The notes under the pieces are model-generated. The model worked only from the letters and a program-made list of their open reading frames with translations. It had not been told where the DNA came from and did no database searches. 5,780 nt of DNA. Origin: Halobacteriovoraceae bacterium (lineage in GTDB: Bacteria > Bdellovibrionota > Bacteriovoracia > Bacteriovoracales > Bacteriovoracaceae). How positions within the stretch are numbered: the stretch's first letter is position 1; each line of letters opens with the position of its first letter. Where the stretch lies: contig JABJPQ010000668.1 of NCBI GenBank assembly GCA_018663815.1, positions 1 through 5,780 of the forward strand. The letters run 5' to 3'. The position numbers and the translations under genes are program-made. Below are positions 1 through 5,602 of the stretch, piece by piece.

Positions 1-151
1 AGAGTGATGGAATCTTAAGTGAATAAACAGCTAAAGCAGACATTGCAGCATCTGGTAGTGAAATAAGGGGGCTACGTCTTTTATCATTAATATCATTAAA
101 AGATTGTCTAACAAGTCGAAGAGCTTGCTCGCCAAATAAAGCAGAAGGCAT
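1..151 (-). CDS. Transposase, N-terminal part only (runs off left edge)
   Basis: Reading the minus strand from ATG at 151 gives 50 uninterrupted codons to the window edge. The protein starts MPSALFGEQALRLVRQSF and continues with NDKRRSPLISLPDAAMSALAVYSLKIPSL. An N-terminus of this form (short leader, a helix ending in RQSF, a basic DKRR segment, then a helix with DAxMSAxAxYSLKxPSL) resembles the start of DDE-type transposases of the IS4-like/ISNCY kind, as I remember them. The catalytic domain is outside the window and cannot be checked. An AAGGA ribosome site lies about 8 bases upstream of the ATG, which supports this start. The gene reads out of the window to the left, so the right-hand end of its insertion sequence should lie between 152 and about 420. 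The family call is from memory of the N-terminus alone; a non-transposase hypothetical protein is the alternative. Confidence 0.6.
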   Translation of the reverse strand, partial: MPSALFGEQALRLVRQSFNDINDKRRSPLISLPDAAMSALAVYSLKIPSL

Positions 152-238
152 AAGTTGATTCCTTGAAAATGTTACTTAAATATAAAACCAAATTATAATT
201 GATTTGTGAAGGCCGACACGGGGAATAACTTCAAGAAA

Positions 239-267
239 GAGTAATTTCTAAGGGATCGTAATTACTC
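239..267. repeat. 8-bp inverted repeat with 13-base loop
   Basis: GAGTAATT at 239-246 is the exact reverse complement of AATTACTC at 260-267. Only two of the eight pairs are G-C and no T-run follows in either direction, so it is not a convincing terminator. It lies about 90 bases upstream of the transposase start and could belong to the end of the insertion sequence or be an operator. A chance occurrence in AT-rich DNA is also possible. Confidence 0.35.
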
Positions 268-358
268 AAAGAATAGGGCTAACGGGAATTGCTGATCAAA
301 AGTTCCTAAATTACTGAAAATATAGCTAGGTGTTCATTTTTTAACAGGGCTATAAAAC

Positions 359-370
359 TTTCAATTGAAA
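359..370. promoter_or_regulatory. 12-bp perfect palindrome, possible operator
   Basis: TTTCAATTGAAA is perfectly self-complementary. The right half overlaps a second copy of the same half-site (AATTGA at 369-374), giving two overlapping dyads. It lies about 80 bases upstream of the exported-protein start, where a regulator could bind near the promoter. There is no direct evidence for a binding protein, and such palindromes arise by chance in AT-rich DNA. Confidence 0.25.
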
Positions 371-448
371 TTGAGTCTAACAATAAAAACTGAGAGGATA
401 TAAGCATATATTTTAGACTTGTATATTAATTTAACAAAGGTGAACAAA

Positions 449-916
449 ATGAGAAAGACCATTTTAGTAGTATTTTTACTGGGCTCAATTAGCAGCTATG
501 CTTGTAACCCAAAAGTCCAAAATTGTAGTGGATTGAAAGCTGAACTCTCCTTTAATACATGTGCAGTTATAGCAGAAAAAGATGGAAAATTAATTAAAAC
601 GAGTAATATCAAATTAAATAATCCAACACCAGTTTTTGATGAGAGTGGAGTTAACCTAGAATCATTAGTTCAAACACTTTTTAGTTTAGGAGAAATTGAT
701 TATTCTGTATCTGTTAAATTTGATAAAAACGTAGATGCTTATACTCTAACCCTATCTCGTGAAAAAAATGATAAATCCAAAGGTGTAACTTCAACCCTAG
801 AAAGCTCGACTGTCCTCAGTAGGACTCCTGTTATGTTTTATGGTGCCAAAGAAGAAATTAATGTAATATGTAATGTTCCAAATATTAATTCTCTTATAGA
901 AAGATTCACTCCATAA
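449..916 (+). CDS. Small exported protein with four cysteines, function unknown
   Basis: This encodes 155 residues from an ATG with AAAGGTG six bases upstream. The frame is open upstream to a TTG at 419, but that start has no ribosome site and would bury the signal sequence, so 449 is preferred. Residues 1-18 form a clear signal peptide: MRK, a hydrophobic core (TILVVFLLG), then SISSYA. Cleavage after Ser-Tyr-Ala would leave Cys19 as the first mature residue. The residue at -3 is Ser, not the usual Leu of a lipobox, so signal peptidase I export is at least as likely as lipoprotein processing. The mature part holds Cys19, Cys26, Cys38 and Cys141, enough for two disulfides in the periplasm or outside the cell. 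I recognise no domain. It stands alone, convergent with the four-gene operon and next to the transposase region. Export is fairly sure; the function is unknown. Confidence 0.75.
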   Translation: MRKTILVVFLLGSISSYACNPKVQNCSGLKAELSFNTCAVIAEKDGKLIKTSNIKLNNPTPVFDESGVNLESLVQTLFSLGEIDYSVSVKFDKNVDAYTLTLSREKNDKSKGVTSTLESSTVLSRTPVMFYGAKEEINVICNVPNINSLIERFTP

Positions 917-960
917 CTTTAAGAAGTGAAACTTTCATTCGTTCTTGAGGATAAAATATA

Positions 961-1212
961 TCAACGACGAACCGTAAAGTACTGATATTGACCACTAAAG
1001 CCACCGTTCTGTCCTTGAAAAGTGCTACGGTAACTATTAATATATTGATTTTGAAAACTATCTGGATTGCTAATTAAGTACTCATCTAATTTATGAAACA
1101 AACTAACTGTCACTGTAACAACAACTGTAATAAGCAAAATATACTCAACTAACGTTTGACCTTTTTGATTCGATACCAAATTTATATCGCGATTTGATTT
1201 GATAAAAAACAT
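961..1212 (-). CDS. Flp-like type IVb prepilin (class III signal peptide)
   Basis: This encodes an 83-residue protein. Residues 1-18 form a short basic/polar leader ending Gln-Lys-Gly. They are followed by QTLVEYILLITVVVTVTVSL, a hydrophobic helix at about 19-38. Gly18 before Gln19, with Glu at mature position 5 (Glu23) and Tyr at 6, is the prepilin-peptidase site typical of Flp/TadE-type pilins. The mature product would be about 65 residues, the usual size for this class, and would sit in the inner membrane until assembled into a pilus or pseudopilus. The tail is rich in Gln, Tyr, Phe, Ser and Gly and ends FTVRR. It is the last gene of the lipopolysaccharide operon, 14 bases after the previous stop, with only a weak purine-rich ribosome site (TAGAGAT next to the ATG). 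No tad/cpa secretion genes are present here, so its assembly machinery must be elsewhere. It could also be a minor pilin or pseudopilin. Confidence 0.78.
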   Translation of the reverse strand: MFFIKSNRDINLVSNQKGQTLVEYILLITVVVTVTVSLFHKLDEYLISNPDSFQNQYINSYRSTFQGQNGGFSGQYQYFTVRR

Positions 1213-1226
1213 ATCTCTATTATCGA

Positions 1227-2579
1227 CTATCTTGGAAAAACATCAAGTAGGTAAGAAAACAACCCCAGGGATTTAGAATAGTTAGATCCGTATTGATACA
1301 TATTTTCGAGCTTTTTGTTTGAGCTACTGTCAAATAAAACAGACAAGTTTTCACCGGTACTAGGATGAAGCTTGGGCTTTAACTTGGGTTTATATTCATA
1401 CCATTGATCAGAACCCTGCTCAAGCTTAGCTCTTGCGACCCAATCGGCCCGAGACAAACCCGGAAGCATTGTTTCTAATGAATTATACAAATCTTCAATC
1501 GCATGATGATAATAAAAACTAGCCTTGGTCCCCAAACTGTCAGCAAAAGAATAAACAGCAGTTAAAAGTCCATTATTGTCTACTTGTACTTCCCAATAAG
1601 GAAAGTCACTCCCCATCCTATCTTCTCTTGAAAAAACAATTCGCTTGTTTTTGAAAAGATGCATAAATTCATGATCAAGAAAAGATTGAAGCTTAATGCT
1701 TAAAAAACGAGTCCCTAGCTTTTTGGTCTCAAATGGATAAAGCTCTGAAGAGTGACCAAAAAAATATGTTATATCAATATGGACAATTCCATCAACATTA
1801 TCGAGCAGTAAATAATTAAGACTGTGCTGATCAATTCCCCAGTCTTTTACTTGGCATAAACGAAGATCCCCTCCAAGCTTGCGGTACTCTAAAATGAGCT
1901 CATCTTCCAGTGCCTTCATATCGACTTTAAAGCGAGGAGATATTAAACAAGTAAGCAAGTACTTTGTTTCCAAATCATTTTTACCTGAAGAAAAAACAGT
2001 TTGGAACATGACCTGTAAAGCATAATGCAGTTGCTTTGATTCGAGATCATCAAGGTGCAAGAAGTCTAAAAAGCTATCATAAACATCATTTAGTATTGCC
2101 CGCGAGTTTAATGAAAAAAGATCATCTCGAATACCTTGGTTGTTACCATCATATAATTTTGCGACAAATTCATCGATAAAGCTAAAAAATAAACTATCAA
2201 ATTCTTTTGCGAACATTTGATTTAAATTTTCTATAAACTCCAAGGTGAAACAACCTGGAAACTTACGTGCAAACTCTCTGATATTTGTAAATGGTGAACT
2301 TGAAAACTCGATCATTGTTTCATTGACATACAAAACGGTGTTTTGTTGAGTTAAATAATTATCAATATTGATTAAACAATCAATATCATAGTTCCTTCCA
2401 ATAGAGCCTAATAACGTTTTTTCTGAATGACCAATATTTCCTGACCACTTACTCTTTAGATCCACAGTATTGTCATTGATGATTAATGTCGTATTTTCCT
2501 TTTTTAAAGAAATTATGCCGTAGATTAAAGACAAGTAGTTAAATCCAACGACACCATGATGATATTCTTTTCTTAGCAT
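1227..2579 (-). CDS. Uncharacterised 450-residue protein, degenerate FAD-oxidoreductase-like
   Basis: I do not recognise a named family. The layout resembles the flavin amine oxidase/phytoene desaturase fold. Residues 5-36 read like a beta-alpha-beta start (GVVGFNYLSL, a helix, then TLIIND). Residues 221-245 (MKALEDELILEYRKLGGDLR and following) match the helix plus GGxxR strand of those enzymes. The C-terminus (430-447, YGSNYSKSLGLFSYLLDV) sits where they carry the last FAD-contact helix. The GxGxxG dinucleotide loop is broken, however (Gly12-Phe-Asn-Tyr-Leu-Ser), and the acidic residue closing strand 2 is not clear. Cofactor binding is therefore doubtful. No signal peptide or membrane span is evident, so it is probably cytoplasmic. 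The sequence HEFMH (303-307) formally fits a zinc-protease HExxH pattern, but no other protease feature supports it. AGGA lies seven bases before the ATG, and the gene starts 18 bases after the waaA-like stop, so it is surely co-transcribed. An envelope-related role is inferred only from position. Confidence 0.6.
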   Translation of the reverse strand: MLRKEYHHGVVGFNYLSLIYGIISLKKENTTLIINDNTVDLKSKWSGNIGHSEKTLLGSIGRNYDIDCLINIDNYLTQQNTVLYVNETMIEFSSSPFTNIREFARKFPGCFTLEFIENLNQMFAKEFDSLFFSFIDEFVAKLYDGNNQGIRDDLFSLNSRAILNDVYDSFLDFLHLDDLESKQLHYALQVMFQTVFSSGKNDLETKYLLTCLISPRFKVDMKALEDELILEYRKLGGDLRLCQVKDWGIDQHSLNYLLLDNVDGIVHIDITYFFGHSSELYPFETKKLGTRFLSIKLQSFLDHEFMHLFKNKRIVFSREDRMGSDFPYWEVQVDNNGLLTAVYSFADSLGTKASFYYHHAIEDLYNSLETMLPGLSRADWVARAKLEQGSDQWYEYKPKLKPKLHPSTGENLSVLFDSSSNKKLENMYQYGSNYSKSLGLFSYLLDVFPR

Positions 2580-2597
2580 GAGATAATCCTAAAAGAG

Positions 2598-3893
2598 TTA
2601 TTGATAACAACCCAACCATCTTAAAACTTCACCAAGATCTTTTTGACCTGTGCTGATCATTTCAACCTTGTTTGAAGTTATTATATTTTTGCTATTTGAT
2701 ATAAAATTGAAAACATCGTTGATTTCACTTATCTTATGAATTTTATTTTCAGATAATTCTGAGATTAAAGTATATTCTGATGAGCGATAAACTTTTGGAC
2801 CACAAACAACGCTGCAATTTGCTAAGTAGGGCTCTAATAAACTGTGCACCGAATCCCCAAAGCCACCGCCAACATAAGCGATTGAAAAATAGGAATATAA
2901 CTCACACAAAAGTCCCCTAATATTAAATATCCATACACCCGGATCACTTTGGTACTTAGTACACATAGCTTGGAATTCATCTTTGGTTGTATCAAGGCCT
3001 AGTAAGTAAACCTTCATATCAATAGTTGTAAATTGCTCTTTAAGTAATTTAATACTCTCCTCCGTAAGCAAATGAGGTACAATACAATAAATTTCTGAGG
3101 AGATTTTCTTACCTTTAAAAATTTGAACTTCATCGCTCCAAAAACTTCCGAGCATAACACTTAACTTGTCCCTACCCAAAAACTGCTCTTTAAAATCTTC
3201 AAAGAGAGGAAAAATATGAGAGATCTTCTCTTCTTTATTCATGAGACGATCAAGAATATTATTAATGCGTAAATCGGATACATACATTTTACTTTCCGTA
3301 ATAATATTATGATCAACAAAAGTTGCTAAATCCTTATTTGTCGCAACAAGTGCTTTATCAAATTTACTATAACAATACTTCAAGTAAAGTTTAGAAAAAA
3401 TGTTTTTTTTAGCGAAGTTTTTTGCTGACGCTGATAATAAAATAAACTGAACATCCCTTCGAGCTCCGTAGCCAATAAGCTCTGGAAAAAAATCATAACG
3501 ACACATAAAGAAAACTTTTGCTGTTAACCATCCATAAGCATTATGTTTACGAGACAAAGGATTAAATCCAAATAATGGCATCCTTAAAATTCTCAACTGA
3601 TCTGGATATTGTTGTAATAAAAGGTTGCATTGCAGTTCAACACTTTCTGAGCAATAAATAAGTTCGACCAATTTATCATTCTTTAAAAAATAAATTAAAA
3701 TGGGTTTAATTTGCTCTAACTCCCCTTCAGACGACACCTCAAAGGCATATTCGGCCATAGAGATCTTTGATACTTGAATAAGGTTAAGGTGTTCAAACTC
3801 AATTCTTGCTTTAATACTTTTGGAGAAAAAAGGAATAATAAATCGAATCACTGGGTACAATAGAACCCTCAATAGACAGTAAAAATAATACAT
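2598..3893 (-). CDS. waaA: 3-deoxy-D-manno-octulosonic acid (Kdo) transferase, WaaA-like GT30
   Basis: This enzyme transfers Kdo from CMP-Kdo to the lipid A precursor at the inner membrane, the first step of core lipopolysaccharide synthesis. The 431-residue product has the family length and order of motifs. A hydrophobic N-terminal membrane-attachment segment spans about 1-25. SSEGELEQ at 54-61 matches the SxGE(F/L)xQ motif, with Glu58 at the place of the catalytic base. YDFFPELI lies near 133-140 (family: EfWP). GSFWSDE at 249-255 matches GSTWxxDE, PHL at 273-275 matches the PHE region, and VGGGFG at 341-346 is followed by HSLLEP at 350-355 and CGPK at 364-367. The usual HNxLEP Asn is replaced by Ser. 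The ATG at 3893 is chosen over an in-frame TTG at 3914 because it overlaps the upstream stop as TAATG and has AAGGTG eight bases before it. The family is quite sure; how many Kdo units it adds cannot be read from sequence. Confidence 0.88.
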   Translation of the reverse strand: MYYFYCLLRVLLYPVIRFIIPFFSKSIKARIEFEHLNLIQVSKISMAEYAFEVSSEGELEQIKPILIYFLKNDKLVELIYCSESVELQCNLLLQQYPDQLRILRMPLFGFNPLSRKHNAYGWLTAKVFFMCRYDFFPELIGYGARRDVQFILLSASAKNFAKKNIFSKLYLKYCYSKFDKALVATNKDLATFVDHNIITESKMYVSDLRINNILDRLMNKEEKISHIFPLFEDFKEQFLGRDKLSVMLGSFWSDEVQIFKGKKISSEIYCIVPHLLTEESIKLLKEQFTTIDMKVYLLGLDTTKDEFQAMCTKYQSDPGVWIFNIRGLLCELYSYFSIAYVGGGFGDSVHSLLEPYLANCSVVCGPKVYRSSEYTLISELSENKIHKISEINDVFNFISNSKNIITSNKVEMISTGQKDLGEVLRWLGCYQ

Positions 3894-3907
3894 TAGTTTT
3901 TCACCTT
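3893..3907 (-). promoter_or_regulatory. Ribosome site and TAATG stop-start overlap that fix the waaA-like start
   Basis: On the minus strand the heptosyltransferase ends TAA and the next gene begins ATG, sharing one A (TAATG at 3891-3895). AAGGTG at 3902-3907 lies eight bases before that ATG, inside the last codons of the upstream gene. This is the classic layout for translational coupling, in which ribosomes finishing one gene start the next. It argues against the TTG at 3914, which would lie upstream of this ribosome site. Confidence 0.75.
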
Positions 3908-4954
3908 TTCCCAAGTGCCCATAATCTTTTCAAAAATAATCTCAGGTGTCACTTCTAGCATACATACCTGAGACGCCTTAGAGCAGTCTTTTTTTCCCGT
4001 TGTTGAGCATGGGCTACATACGACATTTGCAGACACAGATTGTGAGTTCTTCAAATGTGTTCGAAAACCGAAGCTAGGACTAGTTGGTCCAAAAATAGTT
4101 ATGCAACTAACACCCAAAGCTTCAGCAATATGGGAACTACCTGTGTCGTTCGATATACATATGAGAGCATTTCCAATTAAATTTATACTCTCAGATAAGC
4201 TTGTCTGCCCTTGAAAATTTAAAACTCTTTTTGATTTTAAAATTTCTTGGCAATAGCTATCTTTTGGACCTGCCACAATAACAATTTTAAAATGATCAAA
4301 TTCCTTCGCGGCTAAGATGAATGTAATTAATTGATTTACACTTTCTATTGGCCAACGTTTAGACTCAAATGAAGCAACAGGAGAAATAACTAAGTAATCA
4401 CCAATCATATTTTCAGATAAACCCATAAATGATTCTGGCAAGGAAGTTAATCCTACTTGTTTGACGGATACTGTTTTTTGAATAAATTCCACTAGTTTAG
4501 CTGGATCAAAACCTTTATTAAAAATAAACTTTAAGTCTTGAATTAATCTTTGATGGTGGGATTCACTCTTGGCCAAAAGATTAATTTTAAATGTTACCAA
4601 TAGCCATCTCTTAAAGCTTCTCTTATAAACCACCAGCGCTGGTGTTCTTTGACAGAAAATACGAAATAATTTAGCCCGTAATGTATTATGAAGATCAATA
4701 ATTAAGTCGGACTTAATATCATTACTCACTTTATTAGCTAAAGATTTAAGTTGTTTAATATCCTCCAACCCTCTAAGCCGTTTAATCGTAATGACTTCAT
4801 CAATAAACTTATTTCCCTGTACCAGGGAAGAGAATTCCTCAGAAGTGATAAAGGTGATTTTACAATTTTTGATATTTTGCTTAAGCCAAGCAAGTAACGG
4901 CGATTGCAATATTACATCACCTAGTGAAGAAAATCTGATTAAAACTATTTGCAT
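3893..4954 (-). CDS. Lipopolysaccharide heptosyltransferase (GT9, WaaF/WaaC-like)
   Basis: This adds heptose from ADP-heptose to the growing inner core of lipopolysaccharide at the cytoplasmic face of the inner membrane. The 353 residues follow the GT9 plan. The N-terminus MQIVLIRFSSLGDVILQSP has SxGD with Asp13 in the conserved acid position. IDLHN lies at 86-90, and SPVASFESKRWP at 191-202 is the start of the second Rossmann domain (family: P.a....KrWP). FQGQTSLSESINLIGNA at 247-263 leads into ISNDTGSSHIAEALG at 267-281, then FGPTSPSFGF at 288-297; this is the ADP-heptose-binding signature. The C-terminus has Cys313-x2-Cys316-x7-Cys324-x6-Cys331, a cysteine pattern I recall from heptosyltransferase II-type proteins. 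The start is fixed by the family N-terminus although the ribosome site is weak. It heads the operon, and its stop overlaps the Kdo transferase start. GT9 also includes heptosyltransferases I, III and IV; the acceptor is not decided here. Confidence 0.87.
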   Translation of the reverse strand: MQIVLIRFSSLGDVILQSPLLAWLKQNIKNCKITFITSEEFSSLVQGNKFIDEVITIKRLRGLEDIKQLKSLANKVSNDIKSDLIIDLHNTLRAKLFRIFCQRTPALVVYKRSFKRWLLVTFKINLLAKSESHHQRLIQDLKFIFNKGFDPAKLVEFIQKTVSVKQVGLTSLPESFMGLSENMIGDYLVISPVASFESKRWPIESVNQLITFILAAKEFDHFKIVIVAGPKDSYCQEILKSKRVLNFQGQTSLSESINLIGNALICISNDTGSSHIAEALGVSCITIFGPTSPSFGFRTHLKNSQSVSANVVCSPCSTTGKKDCSKASQVCMLEVTPEIIFEKIMGTWEKVKN

Positions 4955-4962
4955 ACTTATGT

Positions 4963-4981
4963 ATTTTAAGCCGTTTTTATA
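4963..4981 (-). promoter_or_regulatory. Candidate -10 boxes for the lipopolysaccharide operon
   Basis: On the minus strand TATAAA (4976-4981) differs from TATAAT at one base and would start transcription about 14 bases before the heptosyltransferase ATG. The place for its -35 is taken by the TTTA tandem repeat, so no proper -35 is seen. A second hexamer, TAAAAT (4963-4968), pairs with TGGCCA (4986-4991) at a 17-base spacing, but would give an almost leaderless message. Both are weak readings of AT-rich DNA. The operon could instead be read through from sufE. Confidence 0.3.
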
Positions 4982-5067
4982 AGCATGGCCATAGAACTAA
5001 ATAAATAAATAAATAAATCTAGAATAAAAAAAGACGTTAAATTTTGGTAATGCTTATAAACTTAAAA
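4964..5067. repeat. Bulged inverted repeat enclosing the tandem repeat
   Basis: The left arm TTTATAAGCAT (4976-4986) is the exact reverse complement of ATGCTTATAAA (5050-5060). Outside it, TTTTAAG (4964-4970) pairs with CTTAAAA (5061-5067), leaving a five-base bulge (4971-4975) on one side. That makes 18 base pairs around a 63-base centre. The right arm covers the last codons and stop of sufE. Possible readings are a small non-coding mobile element, a cruciform or a regulatory RNA fold. No flanking target duplication was found. Confidence 0.5.
4998..5018. repeat. Tetranucleotide tandem repeat, (TAAA)5 plus T
   Basis: Five perfect TAAA units (TTTA on the operon strand) stand 44 bases upstream of the heptosyltransferase start, at the usual place of a -35 or UP element for the candidate TATAAA box. 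Tetranucleotide tracts change length by replication slippage, and in other bacteria such tracts upstream of or within surface-structure genes cause phase variation. Five units is short for a highly mutable tract, so the repeat itself is certain but the switching role is speculative. Confidence 0.85.
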
Positions 5068-5494
5068 CTCCTTGATCACTTAGACTTTTATAAGCCAAAG
5101 CATAAAGCTGGATTTGTTTAAACATACTAGCTAAGCCGTTTGTACGATTTAAAGATAAATGATGGGTGATGCCTATTTCTTGTAAAAAATCAGATTTAAA
5201 CTCTAAGATCTCATCCGGAGTATTCTTTGAATAGACGAAGACTAAAACTGCTATAATGCCTCTTACCAACATAGCATCACTTGTGGCCTGGAATAGAACC
5301 TGACCGTTTTGATATGTCGGTTTCAACCATACACTGGACTGACATCCACTTATTAAGTATTTATCAACTTGGTCTGCAAGTGGAAAATCATCTAATTCTC
5401 TTCCGATTTTAATTAACTCTTTATACTTATCTTCCCAGTCACTAAATTTATTAAACCTAGTAATTAGTTCCTCGGAACGCTCTTTCAAACTCAT
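5054..5494 (-). CDS. sufE: SufE-type cysteine desulfuration protein
   Basis: SufE takes persulfide sulfur from the cysteine desulfurase SufS and passes it to the SufBCD scaffold for Fe-S cluster assembly in the cytoplasm. The 146 residues are near the family length (about 140). GCQSSVWL at 50-57 is the active-site loop, with the acceptor Cys51 at the same number as in E. coli SufE. SDAMLVRGI at 72-80 matches the SDAxxVRG segment after the central sheet. RTNGLASMFKQI at 117-128 matches the C-terminal R(S/T)NGLxxM helix. The N-terminus shows the usual helix with DWEDKYKELIKIGREL. An AAGGTG site five bases before the ATG fixes the start. No sufS, sufB, sufC or sufD is present, so it is separated from its partners. 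It lies 99 bases upstream of the lipopolysaccharide operon on the same strand, without an obvious terminator between them, so read-through is possible. CsdE is the close alternative. Confidence 0.92.
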   Translation of the reverse strand: MSLKERSEELITRFNKFSDWEDKYKELIKIGRELDDFPLADQVDKYLISGCQSSVWLKPTYQNGQVLFQATSDAMLVRGIIAVLVFVYSKNTPDEILEFKSDFLQEIGITHHLSLNRTNGLASMFKQIQLYALAYKSLSDQGVLSL

Positions 5495-5512
5495 TTAGTC
5501 ACCTTTTTTAAA

Positions 5513-5541
5513 AGTCTAACAAATCGGCAATATTTTCACAA
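5513..5541 (-). promoter_or_regulatory. Candidate sigma70-type promoter for sufE
   Basis: On the minus strand TTGTGA (-35, 5536-5541) and TAGACT (-10, 5513-5518) are 17 bases apart, each matching four of six consensus bases. The transcript would begin about 12 bases before the ATG, just ahead of the AAGGTG site, giving a very short leader. It overlaps the candidate promoter of the divergent gene. No Fur-like or IscR-like operator was recognised. Confidence 0.3.
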
Positions 5542-5560
5542 CAACTTATCCCAATAAAGT
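5533..5560 (+). promoter_or_regulatory. Candidate promoter for the rightmost gene
   Basis: TTTTCA (5533-5538) and TAAAGT (5555-5560) are 16 bases apart, four of six matches each. The leader would be about 35 bases, ending in the GAGGA ribosome site. The -35 shares bases with the sufE candidate, so if both are real the two genes would compete for RNA polymerase. The sequence support is weak. Confidence 0.22.
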
Positions 5561-5602
5561 TTTAAGGACATTGCAACGAAAAGTGGTTGAGAGGATAGAT
5601 CC

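Larger units (their letters stand above)
152..448. other. Intergenic region between transposase and exported protein gene
   Basis: Both flanking genes read away from this stretch, so it must hold their promoters and probably the end of the insertion sequence. I see no open frame with a ribosome site. It contains a GC-richer patch at 210-222 (GGCCGACACGGGG) that stands out from the AT-rich surroundings, an 8-bp inverted repeat at 239-267, and a 12-bp palindrome at 359-370. A TATAAG hexamer at 399-404 is a possible -10 box for the plus-strand gene, but no -35 lies at a normal distance (TTGAGT at 371-376 is 22 bases away). The boundary of the insertion sequence cannot be fixed, because its other terminal repeat is outside the window. 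Confidence 0.5.

Noticed and set aside
275..352. Direct repeat of AGGGCTA (275-281 and 346-352)
   Set aside because: Seven bases with no extended similarity around them is within chance.
419..448. TTG start extending the exported protein by ten residues
   Set aside because: No ribosome site precedes the TTG. The ATG at 449 has AAAGGTG at the right distance and begins a normal signal peptide.
917..960. Bidirectional terminator between the convergent genes
   Set aside because: Only a weak AAGAA/TTCTT pairing (921-925 with 942-946) around a poor inner stem is present, with no G-C-rich stem and no T-run, so it cannot be called a terminator.
3894..3914. TTG start extending the Kdo transferase by seven residues
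   Set aside because: The ATG at 3893 has AAGGTG at a good spacing and a TAATG overlap with the upstream stop; the extension covers the ribosome site itself.
4791..4982. 63-residue plus-strand open frame
   Set aside because: It lies antisense to the start of the heptosyltransferase gene, has no ribosome site, and its translation has no protein-like features.
5024..5049. Rho-independent terminator after sufE, suggested by a T-run on the minus strand (A-run at 5025-5032)
   Set aside because: The bases before the T-run (CCAAAATTTAACGTC on the minus strand) form no stable stem.
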